From contig OZ251458.1 in NCBI GenBank assembly GCA_965242535.1, positions 2,976,001-3,040,000 of the forward strand: a DNA stretch of 64,000 nt. Reading direction: 5' to 3'. Source of the DNA: VXRD01 sp965242535. Its GTDB lineage: Bacteria > Latescibacterota > UBA2968. The notes under the pieces were generated by a model. That model searched no databases. It was not told the origin of the DNA and worked only from the letters and a program-made list of their open reading frames with translations. Made by a program: the position numbers and the translations under genes. Below are positions 1 to 8,265 of this stretch, one piece after another (within the stretch, counting starts at the first letter, position 1; every line of letters starts with the position of its first letter).

Positions 1-165
1 CGCGACCTGCTCGAAGCCCACGCCCAAGAATGCGTTGAGTTTGCCCGCGCTGTCGCCGAAGGCAAACCCTCGCCCGTGCCGCCCGAACAATCGCTGCAAG
101 TCATGGCGATTCTCGACGGCATTTACCGCAGCCAAAAAACCGGTGGCGAAGTCAAAATCGCCTAG
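1..165 (+). CDS. Gfo/Idh/MocA family oxidoreductase, C-terminal end (partial)
   Basis: Only the last 54 codons are in the window; the frame is open from base 1 to the TAG at 163-165. The tail contains FARAVAEGKPSPVPPEQ followed by ILDGIYRSQKTG, the usual closing helix of NAD(P)-dependent sugar or inositol oxidoreductases of the Gfo/Idh/MocA family. The Rossmann domain and catalytic Lys lie outside the window, so substrate and activity cannot be judged. It ends nine bases before the start of the metallo-hydrolase gene, so the two are probably co-transcribed. A full-length member of the family lies at 45642-46700. Confidence 0.75.
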   Translation, partial: RDLLEAHAQECVEFARAVAEGKPSPVPPEQSLQVMAILDGIYRSQKTGGEVKIA

Positions 166-174
166 GGGAACGCC

Positions 175-795
175 GTGATCTTTTCATCGACCATCGTCGG
201 CCCGCTCGACGTCAATTGTTATATCCTCGCGTGCGAAGAAACGCGCGAAGGCATCGTCGTCGATCCCGGCGACGATGCCGATACCATCTTGCAACTCGTC
301 GCGGATCGCGACCTCGACATCGTCGAAATCGTCGCCACGCACGGGCATTTTGACCACATTGGCCGCGTCGCCACGCTCAAGGAAAAAACGGCCGCGCCAT
401 TTGCCATCCACAAAGCGGACCTGTTCATGGTGGAGGGACTCGCAGACATCGCGGCAGTTCTCGGCTTTCAAACCGATCCGCCGCCCGCTGTCGACCGGTT
501 CATAGACGAGGGCGACACCATCGTTTTTGGCCGCGAAATCCTGAACATTCTCCACGTTCCGGGTCACGCGCCCGGCAACATCGCGCTCACCTGGCCGGGT
601 CACGCCATTATTGGCGACACGGTTTTCGCCGGTTCCATTGGCAGAACGGATCTCGAAGGCGCGGATTTACAAAGCTTGATGGACTCGATTCGCGACAAAA
701 TCCTCACCCTGCCCGGCGATACCATCCTCCACCCCGGGCACGGGCCGGACACAACGGTCGATCGCGAAAAACGCATCAATCCATTTCTGGTGTGA
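175..795 (+). CDS. Metallo-beta-lactamase fold hydrolase (glyoxalase II-like)
   Basis: A 206-residue protein starting with GTG. The family hydrolyses thioesters or related bonds with a binuclear Zn/Fe centre. The HxHxDH motif is seen as THGHFDHIG (about residues 54-62), the third ligand His as VPGHAPG (about 130), the bridging Asp in IIGDTVFAGS, and the last His in HPGHGPDTT. The length and the GRTDLEGAD segment fit small glyoxalase II-like hydrolases (YcbL type). The real substrate, such as S-lactoylglutathione or another thioester, is not shown by the sequence. It follows an oxidoreductase gene after nine bases, suggesting one transcript. Confidence 0.85.
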   Translation: MIFSSTIVGPLDVNCYILACEETREGIVVDPGDDADTILQLVADRDLDIVEIVATHGHFDHIGRVATLKEKTAAPFAIHKADLFMVEGLADIAAVLGFQTDPPPAVDRFIDEGDTIVFGREILNILHVPGHAPGNIALTWPGHAIIGDTVFAGSIGRTDLEGADLQSLMDSIRDKILTLPGDTILHPGHGPDTTVDREKRINPFLV

Positions 796-864
796 AGCGG
801 TCTGTCGTCAGTTCCTCAATTCCAAGGCGAGGGCTGAAAGCCGACTTCTCGAGGAGGTATTCTT

Positions 865-1434
865 ATGACTTTGCCCACGGCATCGCTCGTCCGCAAAATG
901 TCTTTGGTGGAATTTCTCGCCGCAGACGAAGACGAAACCGGGTTGAAGTGCGAACTCGAATACGGGGAGATAATCGAACTCATGCGACCGACATTTGAAC
1001 ACAACGAACTATCGGGCATTCTCTTTGGCACCCTGTATATGCACATTCGCGCAAACGACTTGGGGCGTCTCAGCCAAGACATCATCGTCGTACTCGACAA
1101 GGACCGGGAACTGGCTTACGCGCCCGACCTCGTATTCGTCGCCGCCGAACACCTGCACCGCATTCGGGATGGCCGCGTCTATGGCGCGCCCGATCTCGTC
1201 GTCGAAATTCTGTCGCCATCCACAGCCAGCCGCGATCACCTCACCAAACTCGATGCCTACCTCAAAAACGGCATCCCGTGGTATTGGATCGCAGACCCCC
1301 AAGGGCCGGGCATAGAGGAATACCGCGCCACCGAGGGGGGCTATCTCCGCACGGCGACCGCCGCGTCCAACGACATTTTTCAACCCGGCATTTTCCCGGG
1401 CCTAAACATCGACTTGGCAACCCTCGTCCCCTGA
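865..1434 (+). CDS. Uma2 family protein (DUF820, PD-(D/E)XK nuclease fold)
   Basis: A 189-residue protein with a clear GGAGG ribosome site ending eight bases before the ATG. Uma2/DUF820 proteins have a restriction-endonuclease-like fold and occur as large paralogous sets in cyanobacteria, Planctomycetes and related groups; their biological role is not established. The family core is visible: an ELEYGEIIEL strand-turn, YAPDLVFV, PDLVVEILSPST with the catalytic Asp and Glu, and the downstream LTKLDAYLKNGIPWYWI. It stands alone between the hydrolase gene and a repeat tract. Confidence 0.85.
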   Translation: MTLPTASLVRKMSLVEFLAADEDETGLKCELEYGEIIELMRPTFEHNELSGILFGTLYMHIRANDLGRLSQDIIVVLDKDRELAYAPDLVFVAAEHLHRIRDGRVYGAPDLVVEILSPSTASRDHLTKLDAYLKNGIPWYWIADPQGPGIEEYRATEGGYLRTATAASNDIFQPGIFPGLNIDLATLVP

Positions 1435-1441
1435 CTTTCAC

Positions 1442-1640
1442 AGACAAGCGTTTTGTGCCTTCTGTGCCTTCTGTGCCTTCTGTGCCTTCTGTGCCTTTTG
1501 TGCCTTTGAACTAGCTATCGCCAGTTGTACCCCGCTTGTGCCTTTTGTGCCTTCTGTGGCTTCTGTGCCTTTTGTGCCTTTTGTGGCTTCTGTGCCTTTT
1601 GTGGCTTCTGTGGCTTCTGTGCCTTTTGTGGCCCTCCTCC
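1442..1640 (+). repeat. Short tandem repeat, 9 bp unit GTGCCTTCT and variants
   Basis: About 200 bp of imperfect tandem copies of GTGCCTTCT, GTGCCTTTT and GTGGCTTCT between the Uma2 gene and pepA. The 9 bp period makes the tract open in every frame, which creates artificial Cys/Leu-rich reading frames, including a false N-terminal extension of PepA. The array is interrupted at 1507-1535 by a short hairpin element described separately. Confidence 0.85.
1507..1535 (-). repeat. Mini hairpin element, copy 1
   Basis: About 29 bp interrupting the GTGCCTT tandem repeat. Read on the minus strand it has the constant part CGGGGTACAAC, then the stem halves AACTGGC and GCTAGTT around the loop GATA, ending GTTC. 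The same frame with different, base-paired stems occurs at 14253-14282, 16300-16329 and 28915-28944. Tandem-repeat units continue directly on both sides, which shows it was inserted. Confidence 0.6.
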
Positions 1641-1679
1641 CCTCCTAACCGATCTTCATTTTCAAAAGGGATTCTCACA

Positions 1680-3182
1680 ATGAACATCACCACTGCCATC
1701 GGCAATATCCTCGAACGAGACACAGACGCCATCGTGCTCAACCTCTTTGAAGGCGTCACGGAACCGGGCGGCGCGACAGGCGCGGCAAATCGGGCCTTGG
1801 GTGGCCTGATCGCGGACCTCATCGCGGCCGGCGACTTCAGCGGCAAATTCAAACAAACCGCCGTGCTGTATCCCCATCAGGGCGTGACCGCGCCGCGCCT
1901 CATTCTCGTCGGCTTGGGCAAACGCGAGGACTTCTCGCTCGCCCGCGTGCGCTTGGCCTCTGCATCTGCGACCCGAGAAGCCGTCAAACGCGGCGCCAAA
2001 ACCCTCGCCTCCATCATCCACGGCGGCGGCATAGGCGGCCTCGATGTTTCAGACGCCGCCCAAGCCACGGTCGAAGGCGCGATTCTCGGCAATTACAAAT
2101 TCACCGCGTACAAAACGGACCGGGACGATCACAAAAGTCTCGACGCATTTGCTCTGGTCGAATTTGACGCATCCAAACAAACCGCTGCCGACGCGGGGGC
2201 CACAGCCGGACACATCATCGCCGAAAGCGCGTGCTTGGCCCGCGACTTGGGCAACACCCCCGGCAATGACTTGCCACCGTCGACACTCGCGGATCGCGCT
2301 TTGGAAATGGCCCTCGAAACCGGCCTGTCCTGCGAAATTTTTGACGAACAGCGCATTTTGGCCGAAGGCATGAACGCGCTCAGCGCAGTGGGGCAAGGCA
2401 GTGTCCGGCCGCCGCGGTTCATCATCTTAGAACACGCGGGCACAAACCCGGAAGCCGCGCCCATCGTCTTCATCGGCAAAGGCATCACCTTTGACACGGG
2501 CGGCATCTCCCTCAAAGGTGGCGACGGCATGTGGGATATGAAATTCGACATGAGCGGCGCGGCCGCCGTCATTGGCGCGATGCGCGCCGTGGCAAAACTC
2601 GCCCTGCCCCACCGCGTCATCGGCATCATCGCCGCGGCGGAAAACATGCCCGATGGCAGGGCCTATCGCCCAGGCGACATCTTGCATCCCCTCGGCGAGA
2701 AAACCGTCGAGATTCACAGCACGGACGCCGAGGGCCGCCTCGCCCTCATCGACGCCATCGCGTACTGTGCGCGCTACAAACCCAAAGCCGCCATCGACCT
2801 CGCCACGCTCACCGGCGCGTGCGTCACCGCGCTCGGCAACGAAACGAGCGGCCTGATGGGCAACGACGATGATCTCATCGCCCAAATCCACGAGGCGGGC
2901 AATCGCACGGGCGAAATGGCGTGGCATCTCCCCATCTTCGACGATCACAAAGCCCTCATCAAAAGCAAGGTCGCGGACCTCAAAAACTCGGGCGGTCGCC
3001 CCGCCGGCACATTGACCGCGGGGGCTTTTCTCGAAGCTTACGTCCAAGGCTTTCCCTGGGCACACCTCGACATCGCCGGCACGGCTTCGACGGATTCCGA
3101 CAAACCCGACACCCCCGTCGGCGCGACGGGCGTTGGCGTGCGGTTGTTGATCGATTTCCTCCGCCATGGATCATGGACATAA
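1680..3182 (+). CDS. pepA: Leucyl aminopeptidase (M17 family)
   Basis: A 500-residue cytosolic aminopeptidase that removes N-terminal residues with a two-metal centre. The M17 core is clear: GKGITFDTGGISLK with the metal-binding Lys and Asp, MKFDMSGAAAV, and HSTDAEGRLALIDAIAY with the catalytic Asp-Glu-Arg region, then LATLTGACV. The N-terminal macro-like domain takes about the first 170 residues. The ATG at 1680 follows AAGGG at a normal distance. The frame is open further upstream only because it runs through the 9 bp tandem repeat, so that extension is rejected. Length matches the family. Confidence 0.93.
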   Translation: MNITTAIGNILERDTDAIVLNLFEGVTEPGGATGAANRALGGLIADLIAAGDFSGKFKQTAVLYPHQGVTAPRLILVGLGKREDFSLARVRLASASATREAVKRGAKTLASIIHGGGIGGLDVSDAAQATVEGAILGNYKFTAYKTDRDDHKSLDAFALVEFDASKQTAADAGATAGHIIAESACLARDLGNTPGNDLPPSTLADRALEMALETGLSCEIFDEQRILAEGMNALSAVGQGSVRPPRFIILEHAGTNPEAAPIVFIGKGITFDTGGISLKGGDGMWDMKFDMSGAAAVIGAMRAVAKLALPHRVIGIIAAAENMPDGRAYRPGDILHPLGEKTVEIHSTDAEGRLALIDAIAYCARYKPKAAIDLATLTGACVTALGNETSGLMGNDDDLIAQIHEAGNRTGEMAWHLPIFDDHKALIKSKVADLKNSGGRPAGTLTAGAFLEAYVQGFPWAHLDIAGTASTDSDKPDTPVGATGVGVRLLIDFLRHGSWT

Positions 3183-3212
3183 AAAAAGCCGGGGGTGAAC
3201 CCCGGCTCGGAT
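3181..3212 (-). terminator. Intrinsic terminator for the minus-strand barrel gene
   Basis: A GC-rich stem, AGCCGGGG paired with CCCCGGCT around a short loop, lies at 3187-3206. The run of seven A on its left reads as a U-tract on the minus strand. It ends the gene at 3246-3782 and also sits immediately behind the convergent pepA stop codon. Confidence 0.8.
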
Positions 3213-3245
3213 GCGTTTCAAAGTCCCTAAATCCATCTTTTCATC

Positions 3246-3782
3246 TCAATCGCCTTCGCCCAACGAGAACTTCAGCCCTGTGTGCAATGCGAAATTATTT
3301 GGAAAGCCACCAGACGCGAACGCCCGAAACCACCGCCCTTGCACAAACACGCCCATCCGTCCGGCAACATCGAATCGAACACCGCCCCCCACGGCGATCA
3401 TCGCCTCGGTCGTGCTTCCCGTTTCGCCAGAAGGAATGGCGCCTCTTATGGGGTCGATGATCAACAGCGGAAACCCCCGCGCGTGTAATATCCCACCGCC
3501 GACCCCAAAAAACACCGTGCCGTATCGGTCGGACAACGGCGCTTTGTACGTCAAACCGAGACCTGCGGGGATTTCAGAAACGCCATCCTTCCGGTAAAAC
3601 TCGACAAAACTCGCCAAATACGTGGGATACGTATCGCCGATGGGAACCTCGACGGACAGGTGCCCGCCCCAGCGCGTGGGGTCAAAAAGCAAGCCGCCGC
3701 CCGCCTTGACATCCACTTGGGCATCTGCCCGCCCGACCACTGCGATTGAAGCCACAAAAAACACCCAAACCATCGATTTCAT
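3246..3782 (-). CDS. Small outer-membrane beta-barrel-like protein with signal peptide
   Basis: A 178-residue protein beginning MKSMVWVFFVASIAVVG and a predicted signal peptidase site after ADAQ. The mature part alternates hydrophobic and polar residues with many Gly, as in LSVEVPIGDTYPTYLASF, GTVFFGVGGGI and AMIAVGGGVRFDVAG, and ends in LHTGLKFSLGEGD, consistent with an eight-stranded OmpA/OprF-like or DUF3575-like barrel. No specific family is certain. A GGAG-type ribosome site precedes the ATG, and an intrinsic terminator follows. It is convergent with pepA. Confidence 0.6.
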   Translation of the reverse strand: MKSMVWVFFVASIAVVGRADAQVDVKAGGGLLFDPTRWGGHLSVEVPIGDTYPTYLASFVEFYRKDGVSEIPAGLGLTYKAPLSDRYGTVFFGVGGGILHARGFPLLIIDPIRGAIPSGETGSTTEAMIAVGGGVRFDVAGRMGVFVQGRWFRAFASGGFPNNFALHTGLKFSLGEGD

Positions 3783-3925
3783 AAACCTCTCCTTTTATGT
3801 GATGAACGCCCTGTCGCGTGCCCAAACATCGACAAAATCCCGTCAAAAATCAAACGAAAAAACCGATAAGGCGGGGAGACAGGAGAGGCGAGAGGCGAGA
3901 GGGTAAGCGTCATTTGTACCAACTA

Positions 3926-4335
3926 AATACTCCGTAAATTCAATTATACTAAATTTTAATCCTCACCCATTAGCACCGACGTGGCTCGTTTTTCTAAAAC
4001 GTTTGGTCCTACAGCATCGTGGGTTGCCTTCGATGCCTTCGGCGACCTACTTTTTTTCAACAGCAAAAAAAAGTAGGCAAAAAATGCCGCTCTCATGCGC
4101 CGAGGGGCTAGGCACAGCGCAAAGCGCTTTTGTAGTAGTACGACATGCGTTGGCCTGCGAAGGGCGTTGCAAAATGGATGTCGGTTGCGAGACGGACTTG
4201 CGCGCTGTGCCTGATGGCTTTCGTTGATGAACTTTTGGGATGGCATGTTGGGCGATGGCTTATTTGATGTACAGCATCACGTCCGGCACTCTCTCAAAAA
4301 ATTGAAATCCCAAATTATTTAATTTACAGAGTATT
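3926..4335 (+). repeat. Repeat family A (MITE-like), copy A1, full length
   Basis: About 410 bp bounded by inverted ends, TACTCCGTAAATTCAATTAT on the left and the complement of TACTCTGTAAATTAAATAAT on the right. Inside is a long A/T palindrome (CCTACTTTTTTTC...AAAAAAAAGTAGG) and a GC-rich segment starting ATGCCGCTCTCATGCGCC. Close copies occur at 7971, 10471 (reversed), 14103, 29194 and 31329. No transposase is encoded, so it would move in trans, if it moves. The right end lies 46 bp upstream of the phosphatase start codon. Confidence 0.8.
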
Positions 4336-4381
4336 AAACGATACCAATGTTAGCTTTGTCGATTCGCCGAAAGGAGTCCGC

Positions 4382-5026
4382 GTGCCGACCGACCTCATTT
4401 TGATCTGCCATGGGCATACCGCAAAACGCGATGGCGAACGCCGTTACGGCTGGTGGGCAGACATGCCCCTCTCGCGTTGGGGCAAACGGCAAGCCGTGGT
4501 CATCGGCGAACGCCTGCGAAATGACTTTGACATTCGCGCCCTGTACGCCAGCCCACAGCGATGCGCCTGGCAAACAGCCGAGCGAATAGGCGATTTGGTT
4601 CACGTCGTGCCCCAAGCGGATGATGCCCTGCGCGAACTCGAAAGTGGCGACCTGACCACGCTCTCTTGCGAAGAGGCGCGAGAATATTACCCAGGCGTTC
4701 TCGAAGGCCAATCTCCCGAAGAGGCGCGCGTTCCGGGTTGCGAAACAGATGCCGATATGCACAATCGCGTCGCCCGCGCCGTGAGCCGAATCGTCCACCT
4801 GTCGCCCGATCAGCAAATCGCGTGCGTCACGCATAGCCGACCGATTGTCGCGTGTTTGCAAGCGATCATGGGCTACATGCCCGAAGATGAGCGCAAGCCC
4901 CTGTTCGCGTGCCGCACAGCCGCCATCCACCATCTGCAACTCGATCCGCAAGGCGATCCCACCGTCATTGCCTTCAACGACACCGCCCACCTCACAAATC
5001 TTCCCACCCAATACCAAATCGATTAG
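4382..5026 (+). CDS. Histidine phosphatase superfamily protein with R-to-C change in the RHG motif
   Basis: A 214-residue phosphoglycerate-mutase-like protein. The GTG start is set by AAGGAG five bases upstream. The branch usually begins RHGxT; here it reads ICHGHTAKRDG, so the phosphate-binding Arg before the nucleophilic His is Cys. Other landmarks are normal: LYASPQRCAWQTAE with the second Arg, LRELESGDL with the acid residue, and VTHSRPI with the second catalytic His. The fold is therefore clear, but activity may be lowered or altered. Family members include phosphoglycerate mutases and alpha-ribazole phosphatases; the substrate is unknown. A family A repeat lies just upstream. Confidence 0.8.
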   Translation: MPTDLILICHGHTAKRDGERRYGWWADMPLSRWGKRQAVVIGERLRNDFDIRALYASPQRCAWQTAERIGDLVHVVPQADDALRELESGDLTTLSCEEAREYYPGVLEGQSPEEARVPGCETDADMHNRVARAVSRIVHLSPDQQIACVTHSRPIVACLQAIMGYMPEDERKPLFACRTAAIHHLQLDPQGDPTVIAFNDTAHLTNLPTQYQID

Positions 5027-5055
5027 ACGTTGGCCTATATCTACCGCGATGCCAT

Positions 5056-5395
5056 GTGCGTTCCCTTCTCATCCCCTCGCCCCCGTGCCTGTCCGAATAC
5101 AGGACAACCACAGGGGGTTGTCCCTACCATGCCATTGGGGCTTCATAACGAAATGAACGATAGAACGATCCGTAGGGACAGGCCCCCGTGCGTTCTCTCC
5201 TTGCGAGTTCCCATCACCCGTAGGGACAGGCCCCCGTGCCTGTCCGAATACAGGACAACCACAGGGGGTTGTCCCTACCATGCCATTTGGGGCGCATAAT
5301 GAACGATAGAACGATCCGTAGGGACAGGCCCCCGTGCGTTCTCTCCTTGCGAGTTCCCATCACCCGTAGGGCCAGGCCCCCGTGCCTGTCCGATA
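5056..5395 (+). repeat. Tandem array of GTAGGGACAGG palindromes
   Basis: Two direct copies, about 147 bp apart, of a block with GTAGGGACAGGCCCCCGTGC, then CTGTCCGAATACAGGACAAC and GGGGGTTGTCCCTAC. Each block contains inverted arms (GGACAGGC/GCCTGTCC and GGACAACC/GGTTGTCC) that can fold into hairpins. The same palindrome family recurs at 15285-15780, 29087-29118, 41698-41860 and around 61575. No coding sequence is credible here. Confidence 0.75.
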
Positions 5396-5441
5396 AAACA
5401 AAAGCCCGAGTTCATTGCGAGCTCGGGCTTTTGTTTTTTGT
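5396..5441. terminator. Bidirectional intrinsic terminator
   Basis: A strong stem, AACAAAAGCCCGAG paired with CTCGGGCTTTTGTT around an 11-base loop, with T-runs on both outer sides. It separates the plus-strand phosphatase region from the minus-strand gene ending at 5516. Confidence 0.8.
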
Positions 5442-5515
5442 CGCGTCTTCTGGAGCAGTCGGTCTGCCCAATCCCGCACCACATCCCAAGTGGTCAGCAG
5501 AAACGTATCAGCGCA

Positions 5516-7930
5516 TCATCCTGCATCAACGCGCTCGGCTCGTCCGCGCCCGATGGCATGCACGCGCTCGGGGCCGTTTCCCTGGGCCATACTCACCTCC
5601 GCGCCGTCTGAACTAAAAACGTAAAGTGCGCCGTCGGGAATGGCGTCTATGCGCGCATCGCCTTTCAGGTTCAGCGCGTAGCTCGCGCGGAGCAGGCGGG
5701 CAGATGCGCCGCCGATGGGCACGCGATAGCTCACGTGATCGCCATGGGTTTCGAGCACTGCGCCGGGGAAAACCGGCAGGGATTCGGTTCGGCTCATGCC
5801 AAACGCGCAGATCTGATACGCGGGCGCGAAATTCGCAACGGCCAAAAAGCCCTCGGCCAGCAAACCGATGCCATCAGCCGGGCCACTCAAAATTTCAAAG
5901 ATGGCGTCAGGCGTATCGCCAGCGGCCTGTTCGGGCAACAGCAACGCGCCCAAACGCCCCGCCTCATCGCCTGCCCGAAGCGATCTTTCACCCGCGAATC
6001 GGGAGAGCGTGAGATCGTCGGCAATGGCGCGGTACGGATTGAAAAAGTGCCGATTGTGGTAGATCGCCTCGCCATTTCCGGCAAATCGAATGCCCAAGCG
6101 GTCATCCACATTGAGCCAGGTGGGATGGCCGAGGGGATCGATCACATCATCGGCTTCGGACTCGCCGTGCCAACCCGCGTATCGGGTTTCGCCCTCGGCG
6201 CGATGGAGCACGCGCTCCCCGCGGCAGTTGGGCGCCAGAAACGGAAAATGCTCGTTGGTAATGCGTAAAAATCCTTGGTCCAAGCCCTCCAGCAGCAAAT
6301 CCTCCAGCGCGACGAACCTTTCAAAAGACAGCGCGCGCCCGTCGGGGAGGCTGGCAAAGAGCACTTGTTGGCGCAGGGATTCTTGGCAGCGATCGACGAC
6401 CAGCGCGGCGGCAAAGCCGTCATCGCATTCGGCGACGCGGATCGTTTTGAGGCGGTGGCTGTCCGGGCGGTCTCGCACGACCGGCTTGCCGAGCCAGGTG
6501 TCTGAACACGGGGAGATCGCGTAAATCCCCTCTCGCGTGAGGGGCAGGGCCATCACCGAATTGCGCCATGCAAACGAGGTCTGCCCGCGCGGGTGCCTGT
6601 GGTGGACAAATCCCGCGTGTGGAAAGTGGCGCACGCCCAAAAGTCGGGCTTCCAACTCGGCCCGAGGCGCGGGCGACGGGCCGGGCCCAAACAGGCGATG
6701 CAGGAGATACAGACCTGCCGCGCCCGAAATCGAGACCTCGCGCATGATCATCGGGTCTTGCTGGTCGCGTGCTTTCAACGCGAAGTCCCTGTCGTACATC
6801 CGCCCGTCATTTCCGCGCTGGCGCCGCTCGGCATTTTCCAACCCCAGGCGTTCCATGGCGGCGGCATCGGCGTCGTCGAAAAACACCGCGGCAATGGCGT
6901 GTGCCGCCGCGCTCGCAAAAATATTCAGATAGTGCCAGTCCATGCCCTGAACGGCTTGGGCATACCCCGCGCCGTCGGTCAACGCCTTCAGATTCTCGTA
7001 GATTCTCCGCTTGTTCCAAAAGAGTTCCGGGGGCAAGTCGCGGCCCCAAAGCCGGTACAGACAGCCCACGCTCATCAGCGGGGAAATGCCCGAAGCCGTG
7101 TAGCTGGGATGTACCATCCCGTGGTTTTCCGCAAAATAATCGGGCAGGGTAGTAAAAATTTTCCCGGTCATGGCGCGTGCCGTTTCACCGCCCACCTGCC
7201 CGAAATCCTTGGCGTCTTGGGGCGTGGCACAGGTGGAAAACATCCACCTGCGGGCCGTGGCCTCCCAATGCGCGGCGTCCGCGTGTCCAGACAAAAAGAG
7301 CACGCAAGACGCAAGCCCGTGCGAAGTCCACGCATTTTCTTCCATCTGCGTATCGGTGTACACCCCGCTTTTGGGCAACATGTCGCCGAACCGCGCGGCG
7401 TAATCTCCGTGGACGCGGGCGACCATCATCCACGTTTCCCCGTCGATCCAATCCCGCAGGAGCAGACACACCCGCGCCAACCCGGCAACCGTGCTACCGC
7501 ACTGGCTCTCGCGGAAAAAGCCCTTGCCCCGCTCGCCCCACTTGGTGCCGCAATTTTCCTCGCGGCCCAATCCCTGTTGGGGACGCACGCAGTCTTCGGG
7601 GCCCGAATCGTGCGTGAAGCACAGATACCGCACCCCCTGAATCGCCATTTCCCGCAGGGCATCGCGGGACACGCCCGTGGCCGTCTCGTCGTATTCGGCC
7701 GAGGTGCTGGCATAGGCAAAGGTCTCCGCACAACTGATGGTCTCGATGCCATACCAGTGACACCCGCCAAAAAAATGCCCGCAGTTGGGCCGGTCGGGCC
7801 AGTTGGAAAAATACGCGACGCCGGTTGGAATCCACCGCTCGATCATCCGAAGATAGCGGCGACTCATCTCGTTTTCAGCGTCCGGAAGTTCCGGAACCCG
7901 CAAATCCGTGGTATCGGTGATGCGAACCAT
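5516..7930 (-). CDS. Large conserved protein of unknown function (804 aa)
   Basis: I do not recognise the family with confidence. The ATG at 7930 is fixed by AAAGGAGAG seven bases upstream; the frame is open further upstream to 8371 only because it crosses a family A repeat. No signal peptide is seen. The sequence is rich in Trp, His and Gly and has conserved-looking blocks: FFGGCHWYGIET (about residues 54-65), CFTHDSGPEDCVRP (about 102-115), GERGKGFFRESQCGS, EENAWTSHGLA, ENHGMVHPSYTASG and VQGMDWHYLN. The helical first half followed by a beta-rich half resembles (alpha/alpha)-toroid carbohydrate-active enzymes such as heparinase-type lyases. That comparison is an inference from pattern, not a family match. 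Confidence 0.7.
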   Translation of the reverse strand: MVRITDTTDLRVPELPDAENEMSRRYLRMIERWIPTGVAYFSNWPDRPNCGHFFGGCHWYGIETISCAETFAYASTSAEYDETATGVSRDALREMAIQGVRYLCFTHDSGPEDCVRPQQGLGREENCGTKWGERGKGFFRESQCGSTVAGLARVCLLLRDWIDGETWMMVARVHGDYAARFGDMLPKSGVYTDTQMEENAWTSHGLASCVLFLSGHADAAHWEATARRWMFSTCATPQDAKDFGQVGGETARAMTGKIFTTLPDYFAENHGMVHPSYTASGISPLMSVGCLYRLWGRDLPPELFWNKRRIYENLKALTDGAGYAQAVQGMDWHYLNIFASAAAHAIAAVFFDDADAAAMERLGLENAERRQRGNDGRMYDRDFALKARDQQDPMIMREVSISGAAGLYLLHRLFGPGPSPAPRAELEARLLGVRHFPHAGFVHHRHPRGQTSFAWRNSVMALPLTREGIYAISPCSDTWLGKPVVRDRPDSHRLKTIRVAECDDGFAAALVVDRCQESLRQQVLFASLPDGRALSFERFVALEDLLLEGLDQGFLRITNEHFPFLAPNCRGERVLHRAEGETRYAGWHGESEADDVIDPLGHPTWLNVDDRLGIRFAGNGEAIYHNRHFFNPYRAIADDLTLSRFAGERSLRAGDEAGRLGALLLPEQAAGDTPDAIFEILSGPADGIGLLAEGFLAVANFAPAYQICAFGMSRTESLPVFPGAVLETHGDHVSYRVPIGGASARLLRASYALNLKGDARIDAIPDGALYVFSSDGAEVSMAQGNGPERVHAIGRGRAERVDAG

Positions 7931-7970
7931 TTTGCTCTCCTTTCGGGAAAGTCTGTGGTCAGTTTGCCCT

Positions 7971-8265
7971 ACCCCATCAACCGACGGGGCTCGCTTTTCT
8001 AAAGCATTTGGTCCTACAGCATCGTGGGTTGCCTTCGATGCCTTCGGCGACCTACTTTTTTTCAACAGCAAAAAAAAGTAGGCAAAAAATGCCGCTCTCA
8101 TGCGCCGAGGGGCTAGGCACAGCGCAAAGCGCTTTTGTAGTAGCACGACATGCGTTGGCCTGCTAAGGGGATTGGTACATAAAAGTGCGTTGCGAGACGG
8201 ACTTGCGCGCTGTGCCCGATGGCTTTCGTTGATGGGCTTTTGCGATGGCACGGGTTGGGATGGCT
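7971..8265 (+). repeat. Repeat family A, copy A2, truncated at both ends
   Basis: About 295 bp matching the interior of copy A1, from CCGACGGGGCTCGCTTTTCT to GATGGCACGGG, including the CCTACTTTTTTT...AAAAGTAGG palindrome. The AT-rich terminal inverted repeats are missing. It lies about 40 bp upstream of the start codon of the 804-residue protein. Confidence 0.75.

Noticed and set aside
1536..1679. 48-residue N-terminal extension of PepA (MCLLCLLWLL...)
   Set aside because: It is produced by the 9 bp tandem repeat; the ATG at 1680 has a normal ribosome site and gives the standard family length.
3956..4246. Conserved-looking peptide in repeat family A (YFFLLLKKSRSPKASKATHD and on)
   Set aside because: It recurs in several copies only because the DNA of the repeat is conserved. 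It runs through the A/T palindrome, has no ribosome site and is broken in copies A3 and A5.
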